Shown: positions 1 through 11,788, counted from the stretch's first letter. The stretch: DNA of 64,000 nucleotides from Urechis unicinctus (GCA_034190875.2 CM067356.1:27047005-27111004); one strand, 5' to 3'. Notes: generated from the sequence alone by a model not told the origin. Program-made: numbers and translations.

Positions 1-1669
1 TAGGAATGATCTTAAGACTAATTGTGACCTCTCATCTCTCCTCACAAGAAGAATAAATCAAAATACCTTGAAAATATTTTTCCCACAATCAGATTTGAAG
101 GAAGACATCAAGACAATCTTGACACAATTTATTTTCAATTGTTGTAAGGTCAGACGACGGTACTTATCCATGAGTGATGAGTTTCCTCAAGGTTATCAAC
201 CATATGACTCAAAAGATTCGATCAAAAATAACGTAGGACGTTGCGCAATCTTCTATGTAAACTACTTGTAAATGACCACCGGAAGCGGGCGAGGGATCGC
301 ATTGCTCCGTGCTGCCGCGTAGCAGATTAAAACTCGCGGTCTCTCATTGGTCGTGCGAGATCTGCACGAAAAGCTCACCTAATTTTTCGTGATGAATGTG
401 GTTGTGAAGGTGGCCCTGCTATTTTTCATGACCCCGTACACCATACACTAAAGCGACAAAACCAGACACTTGGCGCAAAAAGCAAACAAAGCGTTAGAGG
501 AAGGCTATAAATTTATTGAATCCCTATTTGGTTTGTTACATGACACAATTGAGCATTTGCATCTCCTACGCTTCCGTTAACTTTTATCATCACTTTGGAT
601 TATTTGGACTTTTTTGCAATTGTCTTATTTTATTTTTTTACACTCGATTTACCCAACAGGGCTGTTGTACCTTGGTGGTGATACTATTTAATCTGATTAT
701 TCGATCAATATCATATAATAGCTAAGAAATTTTTAATCTGTGTTGGTGCCTTCCCAGTAGGCCGCCACTGATTGGACCTCTTTAACTGAATCTCTTGGCC
801 GTTTAAATGTTTGCTACAAGGTTTTATGGATGCCTGTACAACAACAAAATTGTATATATAAATAAATTTGCCTTCACCATGACAAGGTTAACGTTTCAAG
901 GCAATACTTTTTCTGAACTGCAAATAGGTGTTATACTTTTAACATTAATTTATTCCCAGAGGACTTTGACCAACCCACGCTATTGGCGGGCCATATCGTG
1001 CTGATAATAAATGAGGGATGCACAGTGGAATTAGCTAGATATAACATTATAACAATATCTTGCCTCAGATGTTAGTAGATGTCATTGACCCACGCCCCAG
1101 GCGCAGTGAGAATTACAGCTCTCCTGTTTGTATACAATTGTTTCGTTACAGACTCGGCTAGGCGAATAACAGGGCGTGGACGAAGCCTGTTCCACCGGAA
1201 ATCATACAGGGAGTGGCGCCCGCGCACGTGGGCGTGTGGTTTGAAGCAGTTTGCAGTGTGCCTGTGTGGTACGGTCAGTTTCGTTGTGGTGCATGTCGCC
1301 ACCAGAAGACAAGCGTGTTCTCCTCAACGCAAGATAGGTACACCACTGTTCGCTTGGCAGTAAGGCATTGAAAAGATTTGGTGATAAACGACATTCCTCT
1401 CCACTTTTATATATTGGAATAAGCTATCAACTTCGACAATCAATATCGTCACTAAAAGCATAACTTCGGATGACGCCCAAATGAGATTTAACAAAGAAAG
1501 GCAACAACGAGTATGCGGCAATTATCAAATATCGTAACTTTTATAGACGATTGTTATTATGATATCACAATCGCCTATTTCATCGCTGTCGCCATGGGAA
1601 CGACTATGGGGCTGCACAATGCCGACGTAAGCGTCATCATGATCCCTTCCGCTGATGTTCCGCATTTGA
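1..1669. other. no gene recognised upstream of the GPCR fragment
   Basis: I see no coding exon that I can support here. A GC-richer patch at about 1150-1330 could be a promoter or untranslated exon for the GPCR fragment downstream, but nothing in the sequence proves it. Confidence 0.3.
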
Positions 1670-2440
1670 TTCTCTATTAAGAAATCATTCTCTGTGTTTG
1701 GTGTAGCTCTTATTCTGTCCACCAACTCACTGACAGCTTTGGCCTTATGGATGTCCAAGCCTCTACGGAAAACTCGGGCTACATTATACATTTGCAGTTT
1801 AAGCGTTGCCAACTTTTGTACGGGTCTGGCCTTGATTCTAGACAAGATTCTACTTTACACTGGTACAACACACATTCCGAACCGACCTCGACCCAGCGAC
1901 CAGGCCATTGAATCAATGAGAGCAAGTTTTCTCATTGTAGGAGTCTGGCTGGTGGTCAACTTAGCCGTGTCTGTGTTCACACTCATGGCCATTGCTTTTG
2001 ACCGAATGTATGCTGTAGCTCGACCACATTCTTACAAGATCCATCAGAGCAAAAAGCGAGTTCTGTTCATTAAATTTCTGATCTGGTTGTACATGGGTAG
2101 CGTGTTGGGTGGTACCATGTCCTACTATGGTTGGACTGCCAGTCTGGACGACGTACTGGGTATCTTCACCATATTAGATGTCCTGCCAATCTGGGCCCTC
2201 AATTACGTCATTCTAGTCCATGTGTACCTGATGACTCTGGGAGATATGGCTGTGTACGTCGGCGGTATAGTCTTTATTTACAGAAAAACCCAGCGTCCTC
2301 GTGTTCTTTCCCCATATCACCCACGTGACCATGCCATAACTAACACTTACAATACGTGTCCTATATACGGGATGCCACTTTCATACACGGCCACATGGAG
2401 TTTGGATCTGTTTGTGATCGACACCCGACTGTCTTTATGA
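1670..2440 (+). CDS. partial rhodopsin-like (class A) GPCR, five helices; fragment or pseudogene
   Basis: The open frame follows a TGA at 1667 and has no ATG before helix 1; the first in-frame ATG (about 1750) lies at the end of that helix. Five hydrophobic helices are visible: TM1 with the conserved Asn (STNSLTALALW), TM2 (LSVANF, Asn where Asp is usual), TM3 ending in AIAFDRMYAVARP (a DRY-type motif read as DRM), TM4 containing FLIW, and TM5 ending in VFIYRK. The frame then runs into low-complexity sequence and stops with no TM6 or TM7. The usual TM3 disulphide Cys is not evident. The family is a seven-helix, G-protein-coupled plasma-membrane receptor; the ligand is unknown. The sequence could be one exon of a gene with unseen 5' and 3' exons, or a decayed copy. 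Class A membership is fairly certain; functionality is not. Confidence 0.6.
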   Translation, partial: FSIKKSFSVFGVALILSTNSLTALALWMSKPLRKTRATLYICSLSVANFCTGLALILDKILLYTGTTHIPNRPRPSDQAIESMRASFLIVGVWLVVNLAVSVFTLMAIAFDRMYAVARPHSYKIHQSKKRVLFIKFLIWLYMGSVLGGTMSYYGWTASLDDVLGIFTILDVLPIWALNYVILVHVYLMTLGDMAVYVGGIVFIYRKTQRPRVLSPYHPRDHAITNTYNTCPIYGMPLSYTATWSLDLFVIDTRLSL

Positions 2441-3094
2441 ATTAATTAATATTCAGCCCACCAGAGAATATACGCAGGTTATATATTGGTTGTTACGTAA
2501 CCCTCACGTGACTTGTGTGTTATTGAATATCGGAGTAAAGAAAATCATCTATTCTAATCATCTCAACCGTGGACATTTGACTGCCTCTTATGGGGCAGCC
2601 AACCGAAATCGTTGGGTCCATTGGCTGCTTTCGCCGCTGTACAAATTTGGTGCACCATTTGTAGACCCTAGTTATTGATTATTTACTGTCATTGAGAAGT
2701 CATTATTACTCCAAAACTGAGGGTGTTAAACCTCCTGTGCAGTAGATCGCATTTCGAGTGGATGTAATGCAAAGGCTAATAAATATATTCAGGAATACCT
2801 CGTCAAATGAGATTCCATCTCGCTATTGTTGTTCGATTTTCTTTATTCTCATGAACAGACAACTCACCACTGTTCAGAGCGTCAATTGATGGAAAGAGAA
2901 TCCATAAAATGGAATCTTAGAACAGGAGCCGAGATCATTAGGAGTTGGAGTCGACGCAATCCACGTCTGAGAACTCAGTAAATTATTTGAATAATACCAC
3001 CCCAGAGCTTCCATGGCAACAACAGAGCTTTCCAACTCGCGCCAAACACCTTGGCTAAGATCCTTTGTTAGAAAATTGAAAACATAATATACCT
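2441..3094. other. intergenic, no feature recognised
   Basis: No exon-like frame, repeat array or RNA gene is apparent between the GPCR fragment and the 3' end of the minus-strand gene. Confidence 0.3.
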
Positions 3095-3100
3095 TTTATT
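3095..3100 (-). terminator. poly(A) signal AATAAA for the 3176-4279 gene
   Basis: TTTATT on the plus strand reads AATAAA on the minus strand, 76 nt past the TGA stop of the minus-strand gene. Position and match are what a short 3' untranslated region would have. Confidence 0.5.
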
Positions 3101-3175
3101 GGAACTCAATAAGAATATCAAATCTCCCCTAAATGCAGCTTTGACCGATGACCTTGATCTAATGCATGCATCAAT

Positions 3176-4279
3176 TCAGTAATATATGGCCGGGTCCCAG
3201 TCCACTTGTAAAGCCTCGTTGTAGTCGGGTAACCATGTTTCGATGTCGTCTTCGCAGAACTGGCCGATGCAATCTACGCGAACGGTTACTTGCCAGTCTG
3301 CACTAACAGCGCCTGCCTCATTACTATCACGCGTACATTCTGGTAAATCTTCACCTACCGATTTATGCTGGACACTAATATCGCCTTTGATTCCATGGCA
3401 ATTAGCACTGACAATATCTTCTTGTTTTATGGAAGTATCTTTCATATCTTGCGAATGATACGATGTCGTTGCCAATCTACTAATTTCTGCCACTTGTGCA
3501 GCTTCGCCGACATCATTGGATATATCTAGACCAGAGGGAGCAAGTTCGTTTGTGGAGGTTATCAAGGGTTCAAGAGTTGCTTGTGGTGTTATATCGGCTA
3601 CCAAATGCGCTGATTGGTCGATATGGTGTAATGTCCCGTGAGATCGGTCTACATGTGTCAGGAACTTCCTATTTTTCTCGAGTTGGACAATCTTTTGAAG
3701 AAATACCGTTAATTCGGATTCCAGCACGAATGCCTGTATGAAATCTGTAACCTGTTCGGCTATTATATCTTTATCCACGATATCCTGGTTCTCTGGGATC
3801 GTGTTAATGAGGTTGGGTTCGTGCAAAGAGCTACACGACATCATATCTATAACAGGCAGTATATAATCAAGCTGGTCGTCTGAAATCTCAAAGTGTTCTC
3901 TGACCCTGGCCAGTACGCTAGACTTCATTGTCTGGTCTACCCCAAACAGTTTGCTCACGACAAGGAGTGAGTTTTCGTGTGTCAAGCTCTTCACCGAGGG
4001 CTGATCACATTCACTGATAAACAAGAGCAAATCTGTCACAAAATTCTTCATAGCGAGTACGAGAAAAGACGAGTAGCACTCACCCTTCAAATCAAGACAA
4101 TGCAGTACATTTTGAATAGTATCATCGGTATCCATTCTGTTAATAAGGGACGTGATCGCCATCTCTGTGTCGCTAACTTCTATTGACAGTGAATCAAAAA
4201 CTTCTTCAAGATGGCAGAGGCGGTGTTCAATTATATCCATCGTAGCTGATTGCGCCATTGTCGAGAATAAGCAGGGCAC
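3176..4279 (-). CDS. single-exon gene, 367 aa, function unknown
   Basis: A long uninterrupted frame from ATG to TGA on the minus strand, followed by an AATAAA. It is far longer than chance frames here and free of tandem repeats. I do not recognise the family. The first about 200 residues look alpha-helical, with alternating leucine and acidic positions (for example HRLCHLEEVFDSL, KNFVTDLLLFISECD, DQLDYILPVIDMM). The C-terminal half is Ser/Thr/Asp/Glu-rich and probably disordered, and the protein ends in the acidic-aromatic VDWDPAIYY. A second in-frame Met (MAQSATMD, residue 8) could be the true start. No signal peptide or membrane segment is seen. It is transcribed away from a possible exon at 4710, so the interval 4280-4709 is a candidate bidirectional promoter. 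The whole protein could also be one large exon of a longer gene. Confidence 0.6.
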   Translation of the reverse strand: MPCLFSTMAQSATMDIIEHRLCHLEEVFDSLSIEVSDTEMAITSLINRMDTDDTIQNVLHCLDLKGECYSSFLVLAMKNFVTDLLLFISECDQPSVKSLTHENSLLVVSKLFGVDQTMKSSVLARVREHFEISDDQLDYILPVIDMMSCSSLHEPNLINTIPENQDIVDKDIIAEQVTDFIQAFVLESELTVFLQKIVQLEKNRKFLTHVDRSHGTLHHIDQSAHLVADITPQATLEPLITSTNELAPSGLDISNDVGEAAQVAEISRLATTSYHSQDMKDTSIKQEDIVSANCHGIKGDISVQHKSVGEDLPECTRDSNEAGAVSADWQVTVRVDCIGQFCEDDIETWLPDYNEALQVDWDPAIYY

Positions 4280-4384
4280 TGATAATGAGCTACACTTGTC
4301 ATCAAAGCCCCTTTGAGATTTGCTGTTTGTTTTACGCTACAAGGAAGAACGATTCCAGGATTGCACCCACGTGCGTCGATTTAC

Positions 4385-4392
4385 TGACGTCA
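4385..4392. promoter_or_regulatory. CRE palindrome TGACGTCA
   Basis: An exact 8-bp CREB/ATF palindrome lies 106 bp upstream of the minus-strand ATG (4279) and about 320 bp upstream of the plus-strand ATG at 4710. That is a typical proximal-promoter position. Function is inferred from the motif and its place only. Confidence 0.45.
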
Positions 4393-4709
4393 TTATTCGT
4401 AATTCTTTGAAACAAACGCAAAATATTTGGTGATTATTGTGTTCTATTGAAAATTCAACCATAGCAACCAATTTGTGTGTCCATGACAATATACAATAAC
4501 GGGACTGTTGGTTAACGCCCGGTACAATTACAGACAGATTTGAATGAAGCAGTTGATGTCAAGCGGCGTCGGTGTCAACAGGAGAATCAATTACTCGTCC
4601 TTTTTTTTTAGCCTGATTCGGAGTGTGTGTTGTGAAACGCCAACGGCATGTCTTCCAACGGCAAGCCTGGACGACCAGCAATACGGTTTCAACAATATTT
4701 CACGAACAA

Positions 4710-4863
4710 ATGTTATCTCTAAACAAAATGAATACTGGACTCTCGTTGGAAGACATAATAAATATGGATGGTTTTAAAAAGAAGCACGGAACTGTTGATA
4801 TTCTCAAAGAAGTTATTGATGCGTACAGGGTGCTCAATGACGCTAGACGCTGCACAAAAACGA
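4710..4863 (+). CDS. possible first coding exon of an unidentified gene
   Basis: The ATG at 4710 opens a frame with a helical, charged look (TGLSLEDIINMDGFKKKHG, then VDILKEVIDAYRVLNDARR) and is followed by a good donor, A|GTAGGT, at 4864. Read without splicing the frame stops at about 4950. The composition is more protein-like than that of neighbouring random frames. I do not recognise the family and could not find a following exon, so this may be a small gene, a first exon or chance. It is divergent from the 367-aa gene. Confidence 0.3.
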
Positions 4864-5256
4864 GTAGGTCGGCGGACCCGGCCAACCTGCCCATGTACGC
4901 CACACTTGAGATATCCATTGCTTACGCATTTTCTCCTCCTGAGCTAAACTGAATTATCGAACGCTTCGTGAGAAAATGTTCGAATAATTCACGGCCACAC
5001 AGCGCTTCCATATGCCTGATCCAGACTAAAAAAAAGTTATAAATTCACGGTTGGCACCGTGGTTTCTATGGAAGCTGATATGGGCGGCTGAACCTGGGTT
5101 CATCCATGTGTCATTTTCGGTTGACCTAGGTTCGCGCACGAAATACCGCTTCACTCCAAAAACGTTTAATATCTCTTTCATCATTTGCCAGAGGCCAAAA
5201 ATGTCAACACTATGCGATCCGCATCGATTCGATCAGTTCACACTTAAAATTGCGTC

Positions 5257-5312
5257 ATAGGCATCTTAAGAAGCACGGATCTGACCACTGTTTATATTCT
5301 CAAAGAAGAACA
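5257..5312 (+). repeat. decayed copy of part of the 4772-4816 exon sequence
   Basis: AAGAAGCACGGA and TATTCTCAAAGAAG occur in the same order here and in the 4710-4863 frame, but here they are separated by extra bases that break the frame. It looks like a short, old duplication about 480 bp downstream. Apart from this I see nothing in 4952-5694. Confidence 0.35.
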
Positions 5313-5694
5313 GGGAGCTTAATGGTGGTTTGTTTCCCTGTTTCCTTGATTCAAGTTAAGTTTTTGATAGAGTTAATTATTATGTATTGGTTGATAAACT
5401 TGTTAAACGAGGTGGCCCTGGAACAATTGTAAGATTGTATGTCTAATGGCGTAAGACTGGGATCGAGGCAGACTGTCACCCGATTCGTTCCAGTTTTATA
5501 TGGATGATTCGGGCTCTGATTTAAACATTTGCAGCGTTGACTGTAGTTTTGGTGAACTTGTTATTTATCAACTTATGTAGGCCAATTAATTCGTTTTATT
5601 TGCTATTAAGACTGAGTCATATTGTGAGATTTTTACTGCTTCGCATGACATTCAGACCAACTCTGAGTGCAATTATGATATTTTGGTCAAATAG

Positions 5695-6378
<684 letters not shown>

Positions 6379-6384
6379 TTTATT
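6379..6384 (-). terminator. poly(A) signal AATAAA of the GST gene
   Basis: TTTATT (AATAAA on the minus strand) lies about 195 nt beyond the TAA stop at 6577, a plausible end for the GST transcript. Confidence 0.45.
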
Positions 6385-6576
6385 GAATCTGATAATCACA
6401 AGGTAACATCATTCAATGTTTAAACATTCAAGCAATGATACAAAATAATCAAAGTGCCTATTCTTGTCAGTCTAAGCAGCATAGGAGCTGAGAATCACAA
6501 TATGATAGCGATTTCAGTAATTCAGGTACAATTACATACTATCTCTTACCATTTGTTTCCAAAGACTACATTAGCT

Positions 6577-9500
6577 TTACATCTTGGACTCTGAGAACAT
6601 TTTTCTGATTTTTGTAACCATCACGTTGGCTTCATCGAATGTAGGCTGCAGTCGGGCCTTAACTCGCTCTATGTAAGCAGCCAATTTAGGACGACCTTGA
6701 CCAAGATCATACAATGTGGCGTAAGGTTGCATCAGCTCACAAATTCCCAGAAGATCAGCTATTGTGATATCATCTCCACAAAGGTAGTCATGATCTTTCA
6801 AGAAGACATTTTCAAGGCGTTGCAAGGTCACCTCGAAGTCAGCCTTGAATTTCCGCAGCCTCTCTTGATCTACAGGAATGTTTTTGGCTCTTGGCTCAAT
6901 CACCTACAAGAAATTTATTCAAGTTAAGTATAAATCAAATATTTGTTATTTTTTTTCGTCATAATGCATTTATTTATTTATGAGGCATCAATTTGGTTTT
7001 GGGAACGTTATGATTCCGCCTAAATGATTATACACACATGCTCGGGCTCAATATGGTAAAAGATGGGATAATGAACCTTCTTCAGGAACTTGCGTCTTAA
7101 CACTGTATCGATACCATGGTAAAATTCTAACAAGAACATGATCAGTGAATGGTGCATAGTACTACATCATAATAACGAAATTTTGTCCTGTGTGTGTGTG
7201 TTTAGTGGATTGGTGGAATATGACCAGAGCAGGATATCAATTGGATTTCATAGTTGGAATTTGCTTGAGTAAACCAAGAAATCATTTATAAATCAGTCAA
7301 ATATAAGCATTAGCTCTGAAAACCCTTTGACAGAGAACTTAACAAGTAAGGAGAAATAGTATAAATGATACACAATCCACTTGCTACACCAACTACACAC
7401 TTAATCAATCCACTTGCTACACCAACTAAATCAATCCACTTGCTACACCAACTACATCAGTAACAATTCACTTGCTACACCAACTACACACGTAATCAAT
7501 CCACTTGCTACACCAACTACATATGTAATAATCCACTTGCTACACCAACTACATGCTTAATCAATCCACTTGCTACACCAACTACAGACTTAATCAATCC
7601 ATTTGCTACACCAAATAAATCAATCCACTTGCTACACAAACTACACGGTCAACAATCCACTTGCTACACTAACTACATATTTAATCAATCCACTTGCTAC
7701 ACCAACTCCACATGTAATCAATCCACTTGCTACACCAACTACACACGTAATCAATCCACTTGCTACACCAACTACATACGTAACAATCCACTCGAGCTAC
7801 ACCAACTCCACATGTAATCAATCCACTTGCTACACCAACTACACACGTAATCAATCCACTTGCTACACCAACTACACACGTAATCAGTACACTTGCTACA
7901 CCAACTCCACACAAATCAATGCATTTGCTACAACAGGTACACATAATCTAGGCATTAACTCATCAGAAGTGAGAGACGACCATCACCTGAAGGTTAAACA
8001 TATCAGTGGTAAGCGTGTGCAGATTAGTGTGTTGCCAGGCAGCAAATTCGTCAACTCTGGCTCTCAGGTGGGCTTCAGTTGGGTACCAATGTCTGGCCAC
8101 ACCAGGCTGTGAGCTCAGATACATCAGGATGGCCACACTGAAGAGAAGAGTTATATAGTCAGCTTTCCTGCAAAAGCTTTCACGTGCACATAATACTGAG
8201 ATTTAGATGATGATAATAGCATGCTTATAAAGATTTATATACATTTGAAATTCACTCTTTGGTACTTCAATGGGATGGATTCTGAAAGTAAAATATATAA
8301 TAAGTTCATCATGGCAGATTATAACTATGGTGTGGGTATCATGGAGAGGAGGAAGGAATCCACAACAATCAGACCAACTTCAAGCAAGAAAAATCATAGC
8401 ATTCAAGGGAAGAGACAAAACTACATACACCATTTACATGACAGTGCAAGTGCAAGATAGCTAGTAGGGTTTAATACAGGTAAGTTCCCGAGAAAAGCAA
8501 CTAATTATTTGCCCATGTGTCCAAAGTTTGTTCAATTATGTGTGACATTCCTATTGTACACAAATAAGGATATAACCCATGGTCTATAACAACAATATCT
8601 TACAACAATGAACAAAGGCAGTCCCAAAATAAATGGAGCTGTTTTTTTTATATGCTCACATGTCAATTGTGATAGTACTGATGATAATGATAATAATAAC
8701 CAGCTCAATTGCAGTACAATGTTAAAATTATATTAAATTCTGTTAAATAATGTAGTTAAACAATTCAGAAAGAAAGTTGTGATGTAAGAAACTGGAGAGC
8801 AAAGAAATCTACCTGGGCCCTAAACACCATAGACCCAGCGGGTCGGAGGTTATACTGCTGCCAAGCCATATACTCATCCACGCGGGCACGTTTCTGAAAA
8901 TCCTGCGGGTACCAGTGATCGGCTACGTTGAACTTGCTGCAGAGGTACTTAAGAATAGCCACACTTGACACAAACCACAAATAATGAATAAAAATTCCGG
9001 TCGTGAAGACTCAACTCAAGATTGACAGATATTACTACACCAATGATGATTAAATAAATACAAAGCATGATACAAATAAATCTTTTTACAACACTTAAAA
9101 ATAAGAATAAATAAATACAATAAAACGTAACGATCAAACGAAATGCCAGTTAACAACTATGACATAATGATGAATTATGTCCGTATCCTAATGGTAAATT
9201 GAAAATATACCAACAGAACAACAAGGGTACCTTTCAGTCAGTTTAAAGCCATGATCATCAATGACAGGTACCAAGCTGAATGGATTGATGGCTTTGTATT
9301 CATCTTTGAGGTGCTCTCCTGTGGTCACAACAAAAATAACATATAATGTGATACAACAAATTGATTGTGATCGATACAGCCAAATAACAGGTGATGACAG
9401 GAATTTTACTTTGTTATCAAAGGGATATGTGGAAGTCTAAAAAGACGGTTAACTCCAGCCTAACCATGTCTCTTGCAATATATTAACACAGATTGTTTCG

Positions 9501-11246
9501 TTAAATGTAGGCAAGGAACCACACCTCTGATATTTAAAAATGATCTCATATCATTACAGCTAGGAGTTGCCAAGAGAAAATAAAACACACACACAAAAAC
9601 AGTATAGACTCTGAAAAAGAGGAGGCTGCACATGTAGGGATGGGGAAGTAATGATTTAGCTCTTCCTTTCCATCCAACTAGGACATGATTTAATTTGGAT
9701 GCTCCATGCCTTTGATTTCCGAGGCCTTAACTTGTCACATGATCCTTTGGGATCACTTTATGAGCTATGAGGCCTAACCTCAACACTTTATGAGCTATGA
9801 GGCCTAACCTTGCCACTTTATGAGCTATGAGGCCTAACCTTGCCACTTTATGAGCTATGAGGCCTAACCTTGCCACTTTATGAGCTATGAGGCCTAACCT
9901 TGCCACTTTATGAGCTATGAGGCCTAACCTAACCTTTATGAGCTATGAGCTATGAGGCCTCGCCACTTAATGAGCTATGAGGCCTAACCTTGCCACTTCA
10001 TGAGCTATGAGGCCTAACCTCGCCACTGAATGAGCTATGAGGCCTAACCTCGCCACTTTATGAGCTATGAGGCCTTACCTCACCACTTTTTATAAACATT
10101 CATGTTCATATTACATTTTTGACAGTATGTTGAGGTGAAAAAAGTGAGCAAATTAACACTTGGTTTCTTCCTCAATGATTGATAGAGAAAGTGTCGTAAC
10201 ACAATTCACCTACAGGAGGTATTATTTATTGTGAAACCCTCCAGGTTTGCTTTATGGCTAAATGAGCCCTTATTTCGACATATTTTGCAAAAGCTGCTTT
10301 AAATATTGTATATATTGGTTTGTGATCAAATTTGCATTATGATATACAAGAAATAGCTATATGCCTGAAATACTAAAGTACGTTTTTTTTTTTTACCAAA
10401 ATGTGCAGTTTGAACTGATTAATAATCCTTATGAAGAGTAGAATGTTGGTGATCACAATAAATGCCATCATTGAACAGTATCCCTGCTAGGAATGATGTA
10501 TCAAGTTAAAACTAATTGAACAATGTTGAGGACTACATGAAGGCCCATTCTCAGTATCATCCTGACAAAACAGTACAAATGCATCACTTGCGGGGACTGG
10601 GGGTTTGTTGAAAGGCAGATTTGTATACTCAATGATAGTAGCAAAACTTGCATTTAAATAATAAAATCCCAGGCACCTGATGATCAGGGAGCCAACTATA
10701 TGTTGCCTAGTGCTTTGCTGGCTTTTTTCGTCTTTAAATGTGCCTACTGAGTTTGACTATCAGGAACCAAGTGCAAGTCGATTAACATTGACCTAAAGCG
10801 GAAACTATCCAATTACCTAGTGAATTTTACTTTAGTGATTTTGGGAGCAATTAATAATTAAACAGAATGGCGAGTTTAAGGCAAGTGTCAAGATTAGGAC
10901 CTATAGCGTATATTGTATCCCGAGAACTAATTCGTCTACAAGAATACCACCACTACTCCAACCACTAGAACTAAATCAACACGGTCAATTTGTGGGATGT
11001 TTCGATAATCTCGTAAGACTTGTAAGTCTCAAGTCCACAACTGCCACTGTCACTGATTGCGATTGGTAATTTACAGCAATGATATTTTCACGAATAGGAG
11101 TGCACAGCATACTGTTACAAAACATACGTACCGCTTCGCAATGCAATCGGTTTGGCTTCGAATGGTATATTATTGAGCTTCACAAACATGTAAACCGCTC
11201 GCGACGGCTGGGACATCAGATCGTAATACACTTTGAGACCAGCCAT
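6577..11246 (-). CDS. glutathione S-transferase, theta class, with alternative third exons
   Basis: Minus-strand gene with coding exons 11246-11132, 9318-9231, then 8963-8813 (3a) or 8137-7987 (3b), then 6903-6577. All junctions are GT-AG and the phases close to 226 aa. The protein conjugates reduced glutathione to electrophiles in the cytosol. The N-terminal thioredoxin-like domain opens KVYYDLMSQPSRAVYMF; the Ser of MSQP is the usual theta-class catalytic serine position. NPFSLVPVIDD supplies the cis-Pro loop, and LTES at the exon 2/3 junction gives the glutathione-binding Glu-Ser pair. The C-terminal helical domain contains DDITIADLLGICELMQP, the conserved N-capping region, then GRPKLAAYIERVK. 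At 226 aa it is slightly shorter than vertebrate GSTT1 (about 240). Introns hold two minisatellites (7370-7950 and 9763-10092). The class assignment is strong; the exact paralogue name is not given because invertebrates have several. Confidence 0.9.
7370..7950. repeat. minisatellite, unit about 31 bp, in the last GST intron
   Basis: Roughly 18 imperfect copies containing ATCCACTTGCTACACCAACT followed by a variable ACACACGTAATCA-type spacer. The array stops about 40 bp short of the 5' splice site of exon 3b. Long frames across it are artefacts of the repeat. Confidence 0.95.
7987..8137 (-). CDS. GST alternative exon 3b (tandem duplicate of exon 3)
   Basis: This 151-nt exon has acceptor TCTCTTCAG|TGTGGCC and donor TTCAG|GTGATG. 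It encodes VAILMYLSSQPGVARHWYP followed by a segment containing LRARVDEFAAWQHTNL. Exon 3a (8963-8813) is also exactly 151 nt, has the same phases (enters in phase 2, leaves in phase 0) and encodes the matching VAILKYLCSKFNVADHWYP and RARVDEYMAWQQYNL. The copies share about half their residues, all at positions conserved in theta GSTs. Using both copies would shift the frame and reach a TGA about 20 codons into 3b, so they should be mutually exclusive. The swapped region lines the electrophile (H) site, so the isoforms may differ in substrate range; that is inference. Confidence 0.85.
9763..10092. repeat. minisatellite, unit 30 bp, in GST intron 1
   Basis: About 11 near-identical copies of a 30-bp unit containing GAGCTATGAGGCCTAACCT and TGCCACTTTAT, with one disrupted unit near 9930-9950. 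It lies between exons 1 and 2 of the GST gene. Confidence 0.95.
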
Positions 11247-11538
11247 GTTTGCATAAACTAGCCCGTTAACAGTAATTTATGTCCTTATTTGGGGCAAGTG
11301 AACGCACGTTCAATCATAACGTTATATGTTTCAAACAAAATTTTACAAATTTGACCTTCCGCGGTGTTCTCCAAGTTGCATATCTCCATAATGATGCATT
11401 ATTTTATCGAGGAATTTTACCATTTCAGCGAAATAACTAGTGATCGTTGTCGCCACGACTGTTTCAAAACATCATATTACTCTCTCGCAAATGCGTCGGG
11501 AAAACCGCGTTATTTCCCTGTGCTGTGTCTCACAGGGA

Positions 11539-11788
11539 ATCGTATCAGAAGGTAGGTTGAAGATATAAAGATATATATTTATCGATCTATGACCCCTGAT
11601 AGATCGTAGAACGAAGAGAGAAAGATTTATATCATCGATCTAATGACCCCGCTACTACTTAAAAAACCCAGCAGTTGTGGGGTCATTAAATCGATTATAT
11701 AAATCTTTCTCTCTTCATTCTATGATCTCGGGGGTCATAGATCGATAAATATATATCGTTCTATCTTCAACCCACCTTCTGATACGAT
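11539..11788. mobile_element. foldback/MITE-like element, 250 bp, arms about 113 bp
   Basis: The ends ATCGTATCAGAAGG and CCTTCTGATACGAT are exact inverted repeats. Pairing continues nearly without a break for about 113 bp on each side (shared inner blocks TTATCGATCTATGACCCC and GAGAGAAAGATTTATAT), leaving a loop of about 24 bp at 11654-11677. No coding capacity is present. It is probably a non-autonomous DNA element. A shorter relative is at 16541-16640. A target-site duplication is not clear. Confidence 0.75.
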
